Assembly: GCA_946122785.1 (NCBI GenBank)
Contig: CAMGYJ010000010.1
Location: 35,319,608-35,383,607 of the forward strand
Direction: 5' to 3'
DNA length: 64,000 nt
Origin: Linum tenue
Taxonomy: Eukaryota; Streptophyta; Magnoliopsida; Malpighiales; Linaceae
The translations under genes were made by a program, and so were the position numbers. Shown in pieces: positions 45,319 through 58,693 of the stretch. The notes under the pieces were generated by a model. It made no database searches. It saw only the letters and a list, made by a program, of their open reading frames with translations, and was not told the origin of the DNA. Position 1 is the stretch's first letter; the number at the start of each line of letters is the position of its first letter.

Positions 45319-45691
45319 GTAGTATGCTAAACACTTAATCAACATATCTTCCTTCCCTCCACAAAACTGAGCTTCATATTAGTGGTGCTCAAAAGTGGAT
45401 AACAAATAAATACAAAAATGACAGAAGAACACCAAAGGGGAAAAGAGGGAAAAAAAAACCCATCAACTTCTATTAATGGGAAGACGGGGAACATGCTCCC
45501 ATGCCTTGTCTTATACAGTAGTTAGCTTTCCAGTTTCTGCTGCTGCTACTCTACTAATAATATAGCAGAGGATTACAACTATGGAGCTCCAAAAATTTGA
45601 TCCTCCATTTTCAATGGTCATGACACCCATTAGGTAAATTCCGTATGCTGTACAGTAGTGAATGGATGAATATGTGGATATAGCGGCCTGG
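45319..45691. other. 3' region of the invertase gene
   Basis: It probably contains the 3' untranslated region of the invertase on the minus strand. No other gene is seen. Confidence 0.4.
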
Positions 45692-48171
45692 CTACACAAG
45701 AATCTGAGACTTGGCAGCGACTCGGGAGCATTTCTTCCGACTGGACTTGCTCAGTGCACACACGCACATCTCCAAGAGCTCATAGTCTTCCTCCCAGAAC
45801 AACAATGAAGCCTTCTCTGGATTTTCGAGCAGTACTTTGGATGTTAAGAACCCTGCAATTGTCCAAGTCTGGTAGAGTCGAGCTTGCTTCCCTATGAACT
45901 TCCCATTTCGGGTGTCATAATACTCGGCCCAACGGTCAGCAACAAGCTTTGATTCGGCCATGTTGACTGCCTTTCTTGCTAGCTCGATTCTGCCTGTCTT
46001 GATGCATGCCAAGGCGAACTACAAAAAGGGGTTTATTATATAAACATCAACACAAACTCGAGGATATTTTCGAAAGGAAATCGGGCTGAGCATTCAGTTT
46101 CACCTGCCACAGAAGGGTTGGCCATGAGCCACCATTGTGATATGACCAAGGCCTGCAAGTTTTCATGAAACAGACAGAAATCTCAGGATGGGTGGATGCC
46201 AAGTATAAAGTACAGACAAACGACAGTGAAACTGAAGAGAAACTCACGTGTTTTTTGGGTCACTTCCAGTGATTATACGCCACTCCTCATTTTCCAAAGC
46301 AGGGTAGCATATCTTGAGTGGCATGTGTCCCACAATATCGTTCCACTTCCCCTCAATCAGATTTAGTATAGCTTCATTCTGTTTCGGTGTGCTCAATGAC
46401 GAGATCACAGACCAGAGGTTACCCAGAGTGAAGAACCTGAAGTCCATGTGAGCCGGCTGCAGATTCCCAATCAGATACCCACCTTCCTCAGGAATCCAAT
46501 CCATGAGCCACATGGGGATTTGCTCAGGATAGATATTGAACTTGTTAGTAGCATCCAAGGAATACTCTTCTGTCTTATACCTGTATATCTCGTTCATCTT
46601 CTTCATGTCCACCCAGTAATATTCCCTAATGTGGAAGGATAGAGCACTAAGTCTATTGTTTATAGCCCTCACAAGGTTTTTGGAGCCATCGTTTACAGCA
46701 AGCATCTCACGACCACATCTCAGAGCTGAGTAAAACAAGGCCTAAGTGACGAAAAGTCAAACATCACGTGAGACATCGTGACATGACTTAATCTAAATAT
46801 ATTGTACAAACTTGATGATCTGAACCATTTATGAACTGACCTGGATCTCTAGAGGATGGCCATGAATGCCCATTCGCCGATCGATCATGCAAGAGCCATC
46901 GGTGACTAACAGAGAAGGAAACATATCGAACCCATCAGCCAAACACAAGTTTAAGACCAACTTAATGCCGGTTTGCACATCGACCCTTTCTTGCAATGTA
47001 TAGTCACCAGTGATTTTCCCATATGCCCTCAGCATAATAATCCACCACAATCCTGCCAGAACAAGAGAATCAATGAACTCTCAGCTACAACAATGTTCAA
47101 AGAAACACAAGGATCACAACCCAAAATCCTCGATTCCAAGACCAACCATACTAACCAGAGTCCACAGGGGCAACTCGGCCAATGGCCGATTCACCGAAAT
47201 CTGGATCCAAAACTTCTTCAGTATTGTCACCATCAAGAGTCACAGTACTGACCTTAAAGCTAGCAGGCATTAAACCTTGGCCTGGATTGTAGCAATCTAC
47301 TGTTTTCTCCCAGCTCTGAATACACAACAAAAAATGGATTGAGAGTCACAGAAAGCTATCAACAAACGAACTGACAATGAACCATTCACATACATGAAGA
47401 AACAACATGACCAAATTTCAAAACCTGCAACTGCAAAGTATGGAGCAGGAAGTTTCTGACAATCTCTCCTTCGCCTCTGAGCAAGAAGGCAAGCGCAGAA
47501 GGCACGAAATCACGAATGAAAACCTGATCATAGTTCAACGGGGTCTTGTCCCCGGGATCATTCGCAGCAACGGTTCCAACGGGGCTCCCGCAATACCTCA
47601 CAACGGCGTCGTTTAGCAATTTCCAGGCCTCCTTCTCGATATCGCTCTCTTCCTTCCTAGGGCTGACGATCTCGATCCCTTCCGGGTTCCTCAAATTCGA
47701 ATCTCCTTCCTCGACGCTGACTACTTCTCTGATGTTCTCGTCCTTATCGATCCTCTCAACGACCAATGGCTTCGCGGAGGCGGCATTTCCATTCTGGACG
47801 TAAATCCTCTCGAAATTGCCCTCGTTCACCCGCGTCTCCACCGAAGTCGAATGCTGCTGCCGCACCACCACCGCCCTCGACGCGACGCCATAGGAACCCC
47901 TGTTCGCGAATGCTATCGGCGGCGGCGCGAACCCGGGGTGGAATATGGTGGACATGAGCCTGTAGGTTTTGAAACCTGCCGCCGGCAGCGGCGGACGAGG
48001 AGTGATGATTGTGGCGGGGGCAGGGCGGCCAGCGTTGGCGAGAGAGCTGTGGGTTCGATTCGATCTAAGGGGCTGTTTGGCGGAGCCCAGAAAGGATTTG
48101 GAGGTGCGTGAGATGAGGAATCGAGCAGAGGGTCTCATGGTGGAATGGCCTATGAAGCACAAGGCGTTCAT
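45692..48171 (-). CDS. Alkaline/neutral invertase, GH100, mitochondrial type
   Basis: Six exons give 662 residues: 47426-48171 less one base (start 48171, end 47425), 47156-47315, 46841-47052, 46248-46741, 46104-46152 and 45692-46018. All introns are GT-AG and phases agree. The protein hydrolyses sucrose to glucose and fructose at neutral pH. The N-terminus ([20 protein letters not shown], Arg/Ser-rich, acid-poor) is a likely mitochondrial transit peptide. GH100 hallmarks are intact: [75 protein letters not shown] and [18 protein letters not shown]. The best counterpart is Arabidopsis A/N-InvA (At1g56560). The neighbouring PGN orthologue (At1g56570) supports this, though a 5-kb block of elements has come between. 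The frame is intact, so the gene is probably active. Confidence 0.93.
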
Positions 48172-49883
48172 GGCATCTGGGAACCGCCAAATGTTTTGGG
48201 AGGGAAACTCTTTCCCCTGGAACGGTAACCGGAGGATCTGATATGCGAGGAAGAAGATAGCTGATGAGAGGGGATTCGGGTCAGAAATGGGTTATTGCAA
48301 CTTGTTCTCTCTTCTGCAAATTATGAAGAAGAGGGAAGATTGAGAAGGACGGGAGAGGAAAGGAGGTCAGAGGGGAAATGGAGAAAGGGAAACGGGAAGG
48401 AAAGGAAGAAAAGAAAATTTGAAGTTACATGTGTTCTTTTTAAATGGATTTTTTGGCCTATTTTCTTTTCTCTTAACTTTTCCCTCCTTGGGTTGGGGGA
48501 TACTTCAATTTTCCAGTATCCTGAATTAGAACTCTTTAAATGATGATTAATCAATGATTATTATTATCATTATCATTATAAGAATTTAAATATTAATTAA
48601 TGTGGAATTTTCTTTTCATGTCCTAATTGTGCACAATGTCTACTATAGAGAATCTATTTGAAAGGGAAACAACATCATGCTTGCCTCTTAATGCTCCACC
48701 TAAGACTTCTATATATTTTTTATTATTATTACTTCCAAATTATATTTTTCTAAGAAATGCAAATAAGCATTTAAACGACCAGGTTTAAAATTCAACATAT
48801 AATAGCAAAATTGTGTAGAAATCTTTTGTAGAATGATGATAAAACCATAACGAGCGATTTGATGATTTTCATGATTTAACTCATACAATTAAATTATTGA
48901 TACATTGTTTGGAAATCTAAATCACCACCTTCAATTATATAACATGTTTATTTTAAATCATATTTGTTAGTTCATAATTAGAATCCATATTAGAAAGAAA
49001 ACAAGTTATTTTGATAAATGACGCAATTACGATGTGCACACTTTCTTCCACCTAAATCCTAAATCACTTGCAGCCTCAATAAGTATATCCCGACTTATTA
49101 TCGAAGGTGATTTGAAGTGTTGGTCTGCCAGATTAACCAACAGTTGATTTTGGATTTGCATAGGATATTGTACTCCGAGAATGTCGATAGTTTCTTGAGT
49201 TTTGTCGTCTTTGTACGGACTTTTGGTCGGTACCACTGACAACCAACTAGTATGCCAATAAAATAATATGTGAATCCTAATTGTTGTCCCTTTTAGAATT
49301 AGTATTTTATATATTTTATATTGGATGGATTCACTAGAGTATGGTGTGAACAAATTTTGGGTATAAATATCTTTTTATGGATCATAATTCTTTTTAACTA
49401 TTGTCTAGCCAGTTGTCACTAAAAAAATGTTTTGCTTCTAAGTTATGTGGCGGAAGTTGATCCATACCCACAAAAGCTTAGTAAAGGGCCCAACCCACCA
49501 AGTTGATTTGATCCTATAATTAATTGCCCAGTAGGTGCGCCGCCGACAAGTTGGTTTGTTGCGCTTGCTCATGGGATCATCCCGACTGTCCGGTACGCCG
49601 AAGAGTACACCGGAGCTCCTCAAACTTTTCTATCCACTTGCACTTGCTCCCAACAAATTGAGAAAAGGGCACACATTTTTATCCACGGATAACCAAATTT
49701 ATGACAAAAAAGAAGAGACAAGGTTAGGATAGTGTTTTAGGTGAGATTCGCGTGATCAATGCACCCTGACTTCAAGAAAACAGAAAATGATGTTACTCGG
49801 TTTACACTTCTTCAAACACTGTTCGAATGAGGGTGTTCGATGCATACATCAAAGGATCTTGTTACTGTTACCTCTACTCCAAT
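48172..49883. other. Invertase promoter side and AT-rich spacer
   Basis: Up to about 48450 is the likely 5' leader and promoter of the invertase. The rest is AT-rich. A short minus-strand frame at 49027-49353 (VNLADQHFKSPSIISRDILI) has no family I recognise. Confidence 0.45.
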
Positions 49884-49891
49884 ATAGATTC

Positions 49892-50631
49892 ATTGAGAGC
49901 TCTGCAACTACTGACTACAACTAACAGAGAAGCCTCGTAGAGGGTCCCTGGTGCTACTGCTACGGTTACTGTTATAGAGAGAAAATATAAATTTTGATGA
50001 GACTGTTTGTGATTTGATTTGTCTCTCCCTCCGCCAGAGCCCTGTTCCAAGTTTTGTTGTGTCTCACCTCTAACCGCCTTCTCTCTCTCTTCCAGAAAAT
50101 TAGCTCCATGTATCATCCACTAAGTCCTCTCCGAGCGTCCTTTGCACATCAGTTGCTGCTTCTGGTAACCACCTTCGACACGTCATCATGTCATTCGAGA
50201 ATCAACCCTGGATACCACCGGATGGTCACCATACACAAAACGACTTGGATGGTATCCATGTTGACTAAAACAACAATCAATGGATGGTAACCAGACAAGA
50301 TGGTCACTATACTGCCATATTACTGGTACCATCCATTTAGTATTTTGGAGGCCTCCCTTATTTGGATGACACCATCCAACATAGGATTTGGATGGTGTCC
50401 ATGTTGTTGGACACTACCATCCATAATAGGATTTGGATGGTATCCATGATGTTGGACACTACCATCCATTATGGGATTTGGATAGTATCCATGATGTTGG
50501 ACACTACCATCCATAAAATCTACGAGCCGACTTGATAAATTGGGCTATCCATGTACACATGGACCAACTACTTAAAGTGGCCAAGCTGTTCATACATGTG
50601 ATAATTATTGAAAATTATTTTGGTGTAAACA
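49892..50631 (-). repeat. 3' LTR of the Tat-type element
   Basis: On the minus strand it starts TGTTTACACC at 50631. It matches 61834-62714 along its length, apart from a MITE in the latter. It is rich in ACCATCC/GGATGGT motifs. Confidence 0.85.
50388..50522. repeat. 45-bp tandem units inside the LTR
   Basis: TTGGATGGTGTCC at 50388, TTGGATGGTATCC at 50433 and TTGGATAGTATCC at 50478 mark three 45-base units. Each holds a GGATGGT and an inverted ACCATCC, able to form a small hairpin. A matching set lies in the other LTR (about 62470-62600). Confidence 0.8.
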
Positions 50632-50646
50632 AATGCCCCCCACAAC
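50632..50646 (-). other. Polypurine tract of the Tat-type element
   Basis: The minus strand reads TTGTGGGGGGCATT just before the LTR start TGTTTACACC. It fixes the element on the minus strand with this LTR as the 3' one. Confidence 0.75.
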
Positions 50647-51985
50647 TTAGTTCATAAGAATTATGTACTAAGTTGTTGACATCAACGGTATTAGATGCAC
50701 AACCACTTGAAACAAATGTTGGCTTTATGTAGCCATGTCTCCAAACCATATAAGGAATTTAATTCATTCTTGGCCAAGTAAACGAAACATGCCATGGGGG
50801 AGTCCTTCTCCAACTCGGTAAAATATCAATTTTTATTACTCGGCCAAAAAAATGAGCAATTAGTTCAACTTGATCAACAACTCAATCAACCAATATACTG
50901 GCCGCCGCAGTCAAATGTGGCTTTTCTTCCACTAATTTAATATTCCTTTATGCTTGATAAGGGACCAAATTCCTTTCGTACATGGGATGCTTCTCCTAAA
51001 ATCTTGTATCATTAGCAAAAGGAAACCCAAACTCAGAAGGACAATAACACTCCAATCCTCCTTATATAAACCTATGTTTCCATCAATAAAATTTCACCAA
51101 CGAGACAAAACAAAATACTTGTTGCGCCATGCTTCCTAGTTGCAAGAACTTTGCTATTCTTCGGCCTCAAGTCACCAAGCCCAGGTACTTTTTCTCTTTG
51201 CTTCCGCAACCTTTATTGTGTCATTGGCCATTAAAACTTGAAATCCATGGTTTCTTCTCCATTAGCTAGGTATGCGGCTAGTTTACAATGATATTTGGCT
51301 TGGCTACCTCTGTAAATTGGCATTCACATATAGCTTTATATGCCCCCCTTCATGCATATAATTTTTTTTAAGTGCCAAATTCCAGTGTTATTATCCTCCA
51401 TAAACTTTGTAGCTTTTATGTATGCCAAATCCAAACTTTGAATTGCCACTTTGCATCCATGTATGCACCACACACCAATAATATTATCTTCTATGAGACT
51501 TTTTTTTATATAGCTTTTTTCATGGTCAAGTATACTTACCATATAGCTAGCTATTCATTGTGTATGACCGCAACATCCTAGTTCTCCCTTTTTATAATTT
51601 GCGGCCACTTATCCATTTTTAATGACCATGATACCATGATCTCCCCTAATCTTCTTTAGACATCAACACCTGACTGCATGCTTGCTCACATACATGATTC
51701 CCCACATTTTTTATGGTCATTAACCAATGAATCTTTTTTGCCAACTTAACTGGCAATTCAGTCCCCTTAATCAGAACTGTTCCTCGTCATGCTACCGCTT
51801 GCTTTGCTCCCACACACATTATATGTGCCCAACTACCTTTGAACACCGTGACATTCATTCGGAGAAAACCATGACATTTGGCTTGCCCATCGAAACAAAT
51901 CATCAACCATGCTTTGTGTTCTTGTAGGACAAAAAGATCTGAAACCTCTATGGTGTACTGGTGGTGCTCCCTTAATGAATAATCA
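50647..51985. other. Spacer between PPT and antisense PMD gene
   Basis: AT-rich sequence between the 3' LTR and the antisense gene. It would contain the promoter and leader of that gene if it was ever transcribed. No other gene is seen. Confidence 0.4.
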
Positions 51986-54864
51986 GTGGGATTCACCTTT
52001 GACCCTCTGATGCTGAAGGAGAATGGAGAAGGATGGCTAGGTCCAGCCATCTTCTCACCCGATGCCAATCATGTGATTTCGTATAACACATACCCGATGT
52101 CCCAATCACCAGTCCTTTATCACATGAACCTGACAGAGAATCATAAGTCATTTTTTGGGGAGAGGCCAAACCAGAAAAAATCAGTTCATTCTTGGCCCTT
52201 ATATGATCCTGACTTCAAAGAATGGTATATACACCTCAAAGGTGATGCAACTACAATCAATCAATGGCACCACGCTGGCATCACTCACTTCCTCTCCTTG
52301 TGCGTCAGTCCTTCCAATCCTGATCCAGAGCTATTCAAAGCCGTTATGTGTTTCTGGTTGACTGAGTCCAACTGCTTCATCTTTCAATTTGGGACCATGA
52401 ATGTGATCTTACTAGACATAGCTGCTCTCACTGGCTGGCAATCTGGCATCACGCGCAACCGTCCTCCTGCCCAGTCTCCTTCTAGGTGTGATGCTCCGGA
52501 TCCGCCGATAGCTTTCAGCAGGACCTACAAATCACTATACCAGATAAATTGTGTGCCTGGTAGACCCATTACTGATACCGAGCGAGTGGCATTCCTTCAC
52601 CATATGCTCCAGCCAAGACCGGCCAAAAATAGGTGTTGTCACCACAAAATAGCACATAGGGAATATGAGAACCTTGCTGAGATGGTGCTTTGCCAGACTT
52701 TATCGCGGCATGCACACATTGGTGAATCAAATTAAAAAAGGTGAAGAAATATCATGCACCTGGCCTCTCTAGATAATACATCTTTGGTTGTATGCTTACT
52801 TCCCGGTGATGTGGAGCTCCTTGCCTCCTCCTCAAGATCTCTCAAATGACACCACCATCCTCACTTATGGGCACTACCTTGTAGAAGCAACATCGAAGAG
52901 GAAAAACTTCCAGTTCTACTTCACCACACTCTACGAAGCTAAAAAGGTCGAGACATTCACACCTTCGAGACTTACACCATTAGGCCATCATTGTTTACTC
53001 GTACATTCCCTAGTGCACCGCAAGGGAATGAAGCTTCTAAAGATGCCTATCTCTAACACGTAGAGAAGTGGTCTCGATGGATAGTTTCAAGGGATCTCTC
53101 TTTTAACTCCACCACAACATCAACTGCTAGTGTGGAGGTGTACAATCCACATTTTGCGGCTCGTCAATTTGGCCTAGTGCAGACATGGCCAATTCTGGTG
53201 TTGTTCTCCTACAACCATCCACACTTTCACTCAACGACGACCCCTAAACCTAAAGGAAATCATTGGGCTACGGAAAAGCCACAACCTATTGATCCCAAAT
53301 GCTTTTAGGCACTTCAAAGTCACGCCAAACAAGGCTATGCCCCTCTTTTCAGATTTGTGTTCCAAAAAGATGAACCAGCTCGACATGTTCGCAAATGCAT
53401 CGAGCGGAATTGTTCTACGTCTACTCCCTTCAGGTCACATGGTTGACGTGAACCATGATGAAGAAAGTGTCAAAGAGGATAAATCGCCAAGGCCAAGTAC
53501 TTTTCTATCGAAACACTCCATATGTGAGTACCATCTTTTACTTTGTAAATTCACTCTTTGTCCTTGTACTTACTAAACTACGTATCATGACCACAGCCTC
53601 CAATGTCAACAAGGATCGACAACGACCTAACAAGCATGCAAGGCATTTCTCATGCTCACAGGTACTCATATCCCCTCGCTTTTTATCATATTTTTCAAAT
53701 TCTTGACCAAAACAACTAATCATACGTGGTATGGATATGAGCAGACTAATGACAGTGAAGATTATGAGCAAGACCTGGATGATGAGATCATTGACGTTGA
53801 CTCCATGAGGCTGGAGAGGTAAGACTTGGGCAACTCCACCTTGGACACTCTTGATGAAAATGTATCCAATCTCCCCTTTGTCCACTAGTCCACCTCAATC
53901 GCACCATCAACAAGCTTTGACTAATGTTGGAGAGCAAGGGTTGCCTCCCGCCTCAACTGGCCAAGTGATTGGTACGCCACAAGTTACCGCCTCAACCTTT
54001 GGAACCATCACATCCTTTCCAGCCTCTATGACCCTCTCCCAACCAACTTCAACAAGAGTTGTCGCCAACCTGGATTCACAAAGTTGTAGGAGCACTAGCA
54101 CAGTGGATAACGCCATGAGCAACAACTCTAACTCCAACTCAGTCATAAACTGGATAGAGCTCCTCCAAACAACCCTACAACAACCACTCAGAGTTCTAAC
54201 CCAGTTAGCACCATGGTAACCAATCGAATCTCTTGCCATTCCACTAACATACGACCTAATCTAACTCCATGAAATTGTTTTTTTTATTAGGTCGTGCCAA
54301 GCTTGGCAGAAGCAGGAAAATTCTTCGCAAGTCCGAATGAGAATGGATCTAGTCTAACCCTGCATTCCTCCAGTGATCTACTCACCAACGCTCTTGCTAT
54401 TGATCGATTCCTATCTCTCCAAGTAGATGAAGCAACCACCACTCTAGAGACCAACCGGCTCGATGCATCCTTTAAGCTCTTGGAGAGTGTTCCTACAGAG
54501 GAGATACCATCAAGACTTGACCTCAACGACATGCAGCTGCTGCAACAAACTGGATCACCAAGGGATCTGCTCGCGCCAAGCAAGGATAGCCGAGTTGCAA
54601 GAGGAGATGGCAAAGCTGCAAGGACAGGTGCAGTCTTTGCAGAAAGACATGGACAATGGTCGAGCTCAACATGCTCAACTGGAGGCAACCATCCCTACCC
54701 TTTTGGCAGGGACCAAATTTTTGGTTATGCAAAAGGCGGCGTTGAGTGGTGATCGACTAGCGATCCACAAGTTAGAGGCCACTAAATTGCATCAGGCTGC
54801 AAGAAATGCCTTCATTCTCTTGCGAGCCAAGCTATCTAACATCGCCAAACGTCTCAATGACTAA
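51986..54864 (+). pseudogene. Antisense PMD gene of the Tat-type element, broken
   Basis: The first block (51986-52735) reads GFTFDPLMLKENGEGWLGPA, THFLSLCVSPSNPDPELFKA and MCFWLTESNCFIFQFGTMNV followed by ILLDIAALTGW. This is the PMD fold, in which an AL.RW..ET.TF....GE..ITL.D...LTGL pattern is usual. Further blocks (52788-53063, 53289-53530) continue the PMD C-terminal part in shifted frames. From about 53850 a Ser/Thr-rich linker leads to a coiled-coil end (RIAELQEEMAKLQGQVQSLQ, ending IAKRLND). Frame changes near 52736, 53063 and 54560 break it. PMD genes in gypsy elements are known in plants. They are thought to be captured, and their benefit is not established. Confidence 0.78.
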
Positions 54865-55806
54865 TCACCTCTTGGAGTGAAGCGACCTCATTCATCCCCT
54901 CTCCATACCATCATAGCTTTCTTTTGTTTTATTTTAGGTCTTTTGGAAGCCACGTCTTTGTATGGCTTCGAACTCTCGGTTTTTTTTTTACTTTGCATTG
55001 TCGAAAATAGTAACCATACTCGGTCTTTCTTTGTTATCTTGGAGTTATTTTGTTTGATGCATCCCTTATTTCTCAATCATGGATGGTTACTTGAACAAAC
55101 TGAATCACTATCCATATACAAAAATGAATGATATCCTTTTGCTTGGACAACACTTTCCATGTAACCACTTTACAAAACCATAGTTACAAATTTCTTAAGG
55201 CCAACCATCCTTGGCCTCTAGTAACATGGATGGTACAATCTATCCAGAAAGGTGGCAAGGTAACCATGTCTTGACCCAAAACTCCAACTATTGACCCGAT
55301 GCTTACTAGAAGGGATGGTAGCCCTCATGGGGTTGGATGGTACCATCCAAATTATCGATATGGACGAAAATCATTCTGCTTCCGAGCTAGAAAGCAAAAC
55401 CCTCTTAATGGCCAGTTCAAAAAGACTTATCCTGGTCATTTCACTCCTAGGTCATGTTGCATATCTTAGAAACCATGTCAACTCCAACTAGATCTCTATG
55501 TGCACTAGGCCGACATCTAAACTATTGACATTCCTTAACGTCCCAATGGCACGGTATGTATGGATTAAGGTATTTGCCATTAATTAAGCGCTCATGTTGT
55601 ACACCATCCAAATATTTCAATAGGTACGCACCATTGGGACGTACAACATGAACACTAAAAGGGACCACACCAATTGGGAGACCACTTACCAACCTTTGGA
55701 TCTTTTCACCAATTCGCAAGTGCAACTTCCACGCTAGCTCTCCTTCTTAGAACAACTTATATTTTACCTTCTTATTGTATGCCCGAGCCACTCTAGCCTT
55801 CTATAC
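54865..55806. other. Spacer between convergent PMD and integrase genes
   Basis: No gene is recognised. GGATGGT and ACCATCC motifs like those of the LTR occur near 55205-55350. Confidence 0.4.
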
Positions 55807-57033
55807 CTAGATGTTGTTGAGAGTTTGAAGTTGCAACTCATCCAGTTCGGACAAATCCAACATCATTGACTCATAATACTCAGAAGGAGTCAATTCATGT
55901 TGCTTTATGTATCGTAGAGACTTTACCGTTATCTCAACCGACAAGAAAGCCTCATGAACATATGTCAAAGAGAAATGAGTCACTCTCGTACTACTAAATG
56001 GTGACATTCTATAGGCCCATAATGCCTCTGATAACACCTCATGCCAATTCCTTGGATTGTCCTCAATCATTTTGGACAAGATCCCTTTTACCACCTTATT
56101 TTATGCTTATGCTTGACCATTGGCTTGAGCATAATAAGGTGTGGAGTGGATGATCTTAATTCCATGATCTTTGGCAAACTCCATTAGATGTGCTCTAGTG
56201 AAGATTGTCCCTTGATCGGCTGTTATACTGGTTGGCAAACCAAAACATGAATAATGTGTTTCCCGATAAAATAAATCACCTCCCCTTGGTTCACCATCTT
56301 CATGTGCTTTTCCTCTACCTACTTTGTAAAATAATCAGTAGCCACAATGATAAAGGTGTGTTGCTTAGATGATGGGGGATAGACTTGTCCAATCAGATCC
56401 ACTGCCCAACCAAAGAATGGTCGAGGCTTAACGATAGATCTCAAATCAATGGCATGTGCTCTTTGCACTGGTCCATGACGTTAGCAAATGCTACACAATC
56501 AGGCCCAATAGTTGGCCAGTAGTATCCATATCGATGTAGTATCCACCTCATGGATGGACCATCTTGATGTGCTCCACATATTCCCTCGTGGACCTCAGCC
56601 ATAGCTTGTAAAGTCTCTTTGCCCCCAAGCATTTGAGCAACAAACCATCTGGCCTTATTTTGAACAGTGTCCCATCTAGTAAGACATAGTTCCTGGCCCT
56701 AAACTTGGTAGTATGGTATGCATTCCCACTTGGATTTTGCAAGTATGTCATTAGAGGAGTACGCCAGTCATTGGCATCATCTTCAATCACACACACCTCA
56801 ACAACTTGTTTCATCCTATCCCTCAAAGGGCTAAGAGTTTGCATGAATATTTGATCTCTTCCTCCACTGACAAACTCTCTGAAGTCAGATGCAAGTTGGG
56901 CCAGATATTTGGCCTTGCCATTATCCATACGAGGAATAAACTTGATGTACACATTGTCAAAGTGAGAAATAAACATTTTTACACGCTCGAGATACAACTC
57001 TAACACATAACTAACACAAACGGTATTCACCAA
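55807..57033 (-). pseudogene. Gypsy integrase, broken
   Basis: The zinc-binding domain (near 56600-56450) has HEGICGAHQ and YYWPTIGPDCVAFANVMDQC, an HHCC pattern. The core (56440-56100) gives FFGWAVDLIGQVYPPSSKQH and TFIIVATDYFTK with the first two catalytic Asp positions, but has stops. A C-terminal block (56094-55807) reads MIEDNPRNWHEVLSEALWAY followed by RMSPFSST. Upstream (57033 to 56640) is the connection from the second RNase H. At least two frame changes and a stop near 56290 inactivate it. In the active family this enzyme inserts the DNA copy. Confidence 0.85.
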
Positions 57034-57331
57034 GCACTTGGTACACTACCAGTTGGGAATCTCCCCTGATGTTGACATTCTTTGCCTTTAGGTCAACAAA
57101 CATTTCCAAACCAACAACCCAAGCTTCATACTCTACATGGTTATTAGTATATGGCACATCAAGGGAGAATGCAAAGTGCATGGCATGACCTGATGGCGAG
57201 GTCAACACCACGCTAGCTCCCGATCCTGAACGTGTCTTTGAGTCGTCAAAGTACAACGTCCAAAGCTTCTCATCGAACATTCCAACTTCTACTTGCTCAG
57301 TTGGCATACTCACACATGGATGGTTTGCCAA
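57011..57331 (-). pseudogene. Second RNase H domain (archaeal type)
   Basis: The frame reads LWTLYFDDSKTRSGSGASVV, LTSPSGHAMHF, TNNHVEYEAWVVGLEM and VNIRGDSQLVVYQV, the Asp-Glu-Asp spacing of type I RNase H. A second copy after the first RNase H marks Tat-type gypsy elements. The frame stops shortly after and overlaps the integrase-side frame by about 20 bases. Confidence 0.82.
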
Positions 57332-57334
57332 AAA

Positions 57335-58693
57335 CTATGTTAGAGCTTGACCCTTAACTGCACATTGTGGCACATACTTCAAATTGAATCCAGACAATGC
57401 AAATGTCCACTTACCAATCCTACCATGGATGATAGGCCGGGACAACATGTACTTAATAACATCAGTTTGGCAGATGAGCTGCACCTCAACATGTGCCAAA
57501 TAATATCTTAACTTAGTGCAAGCAAAGTACAAGGCCAAACATAACTTTTCTATGAAAGAGTATTTTTGCTCGGCCTCATTCAACAATCTACTTAAGTAGT
57601 ACACTGCTTGCTCATTGCCAGAATCATTTCCTTGAGCCAACATACATGCTACATATGTGAATTTCAAAGGATGATTCCGAATTGGGGAGTTGAGAACTGA
57701 CGACGGGTTCACCAAATACCTTTTGATATCTTCAAAGGCTTTTTGGTGCTCCTCCAACCACACAAAATCATCTTCTACCTTAAGCTTGAGCAGTGAAGAG
57801 AAAACTTGGGTATGGCCTGCACAGTTCAAGATGAATCTTTGAATGCAATTGACTTGACCTAGGAACCGCTGTAACTCCTTTTTATTGTGTGGTGGCATGG
57901 CCTCAATGATGGTCTTGGTCTTGTTCTGGTCGACCTCAATGCCATGCTGACTCACTAAGAATCCTAAAAAATTACCCGCACTCACACCAAAAGCATATTT
58001 TACAAGATTCAATTTTAACTTGTGAGCTCTCATACGCAGGAAGGCTCTACGCAAATGAGAAAGGTGGTGACTTGTCACCTTAGATTTTACAACAATGTCA
58101 TCAATGTATACTTCCACCAAGTTACCAATCAGCTCATGAAAAACTGCATTCATGGCCCGTTGGTAAGTTGCACCAGCATTCTTCAAACCAAAAGGCATGG
58201 CTATCCCCTCACAACAGCCAATAGCCCCTGGACAACAAAACGCTATCTTGTGCACATCCTCCTCGGCTATATAGATTTGGTTATAGTCATAATACCAATA
58301 CATAAATGAAAAAATCTCATGCCTGGTAACGACATCAAGCAACATGTCAGCCACATGCATATGGTACTTATCTTTTGGAGTGGCCGAATTCAAATTCCTA
58401 AAGTCTACACATACACGCAAGCTACCATTTTTCTTTCTCACTGGCACAATGCATGACAACCACTCAACATACCTAGCAGTTCTTATGAACTTTGCTTTCA
58501 ATAGACGTTCAATCTCTTTCTTTATTTCTGGCAAGACTTCATAAACAAAATGTCTAGGTGGTTGCTTGTAAGGTTTAAAGGAAATTTTAATTGGTAACCT
58601 ATGCTCTACTAATTTTCTATCTAAGCCAGGCATTTCATGATAATCCCATGCAAAGCAATCTTTAAATTCCTTTAAAAACTCAATTAATCCCAT
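57335..58693 (-). pseudogene. Gypsy reverse transcriptase and first RNase H
   Basis: An open frame of 452 residues opens MGLIEFLKEFKDCFAWDYHE. It keeps SLRVCVDFRNLNSATPKD, MPFGLKNAGATYQRAM and the VEVYIDD active site (residues 196-199), followed by an RNase H stretch (LALYFACTKLRYYLAHVEVQ). The first catalytic site, normally FMDGYSGYNQI in this family, reads FMYWYYDYNQI here, so its Asp (residue 132) is Tyr and polymerisation should fail. Although open, the frame is therefore best called a pseudogene. It ends at ALT just before the second RNase H frame. Confidence 0.88.

Noticed and set aside
47407..48241. Plus-strand frames opposite invertase exon 1
   Set aside because: Shadows of the invertase coding sequence, whose protein matches GH100 along its length.
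49027..49353. 108-residue minus-strand frame
   Set aside because: No recognisable domain, AT-rich context, no splice or promoter support.
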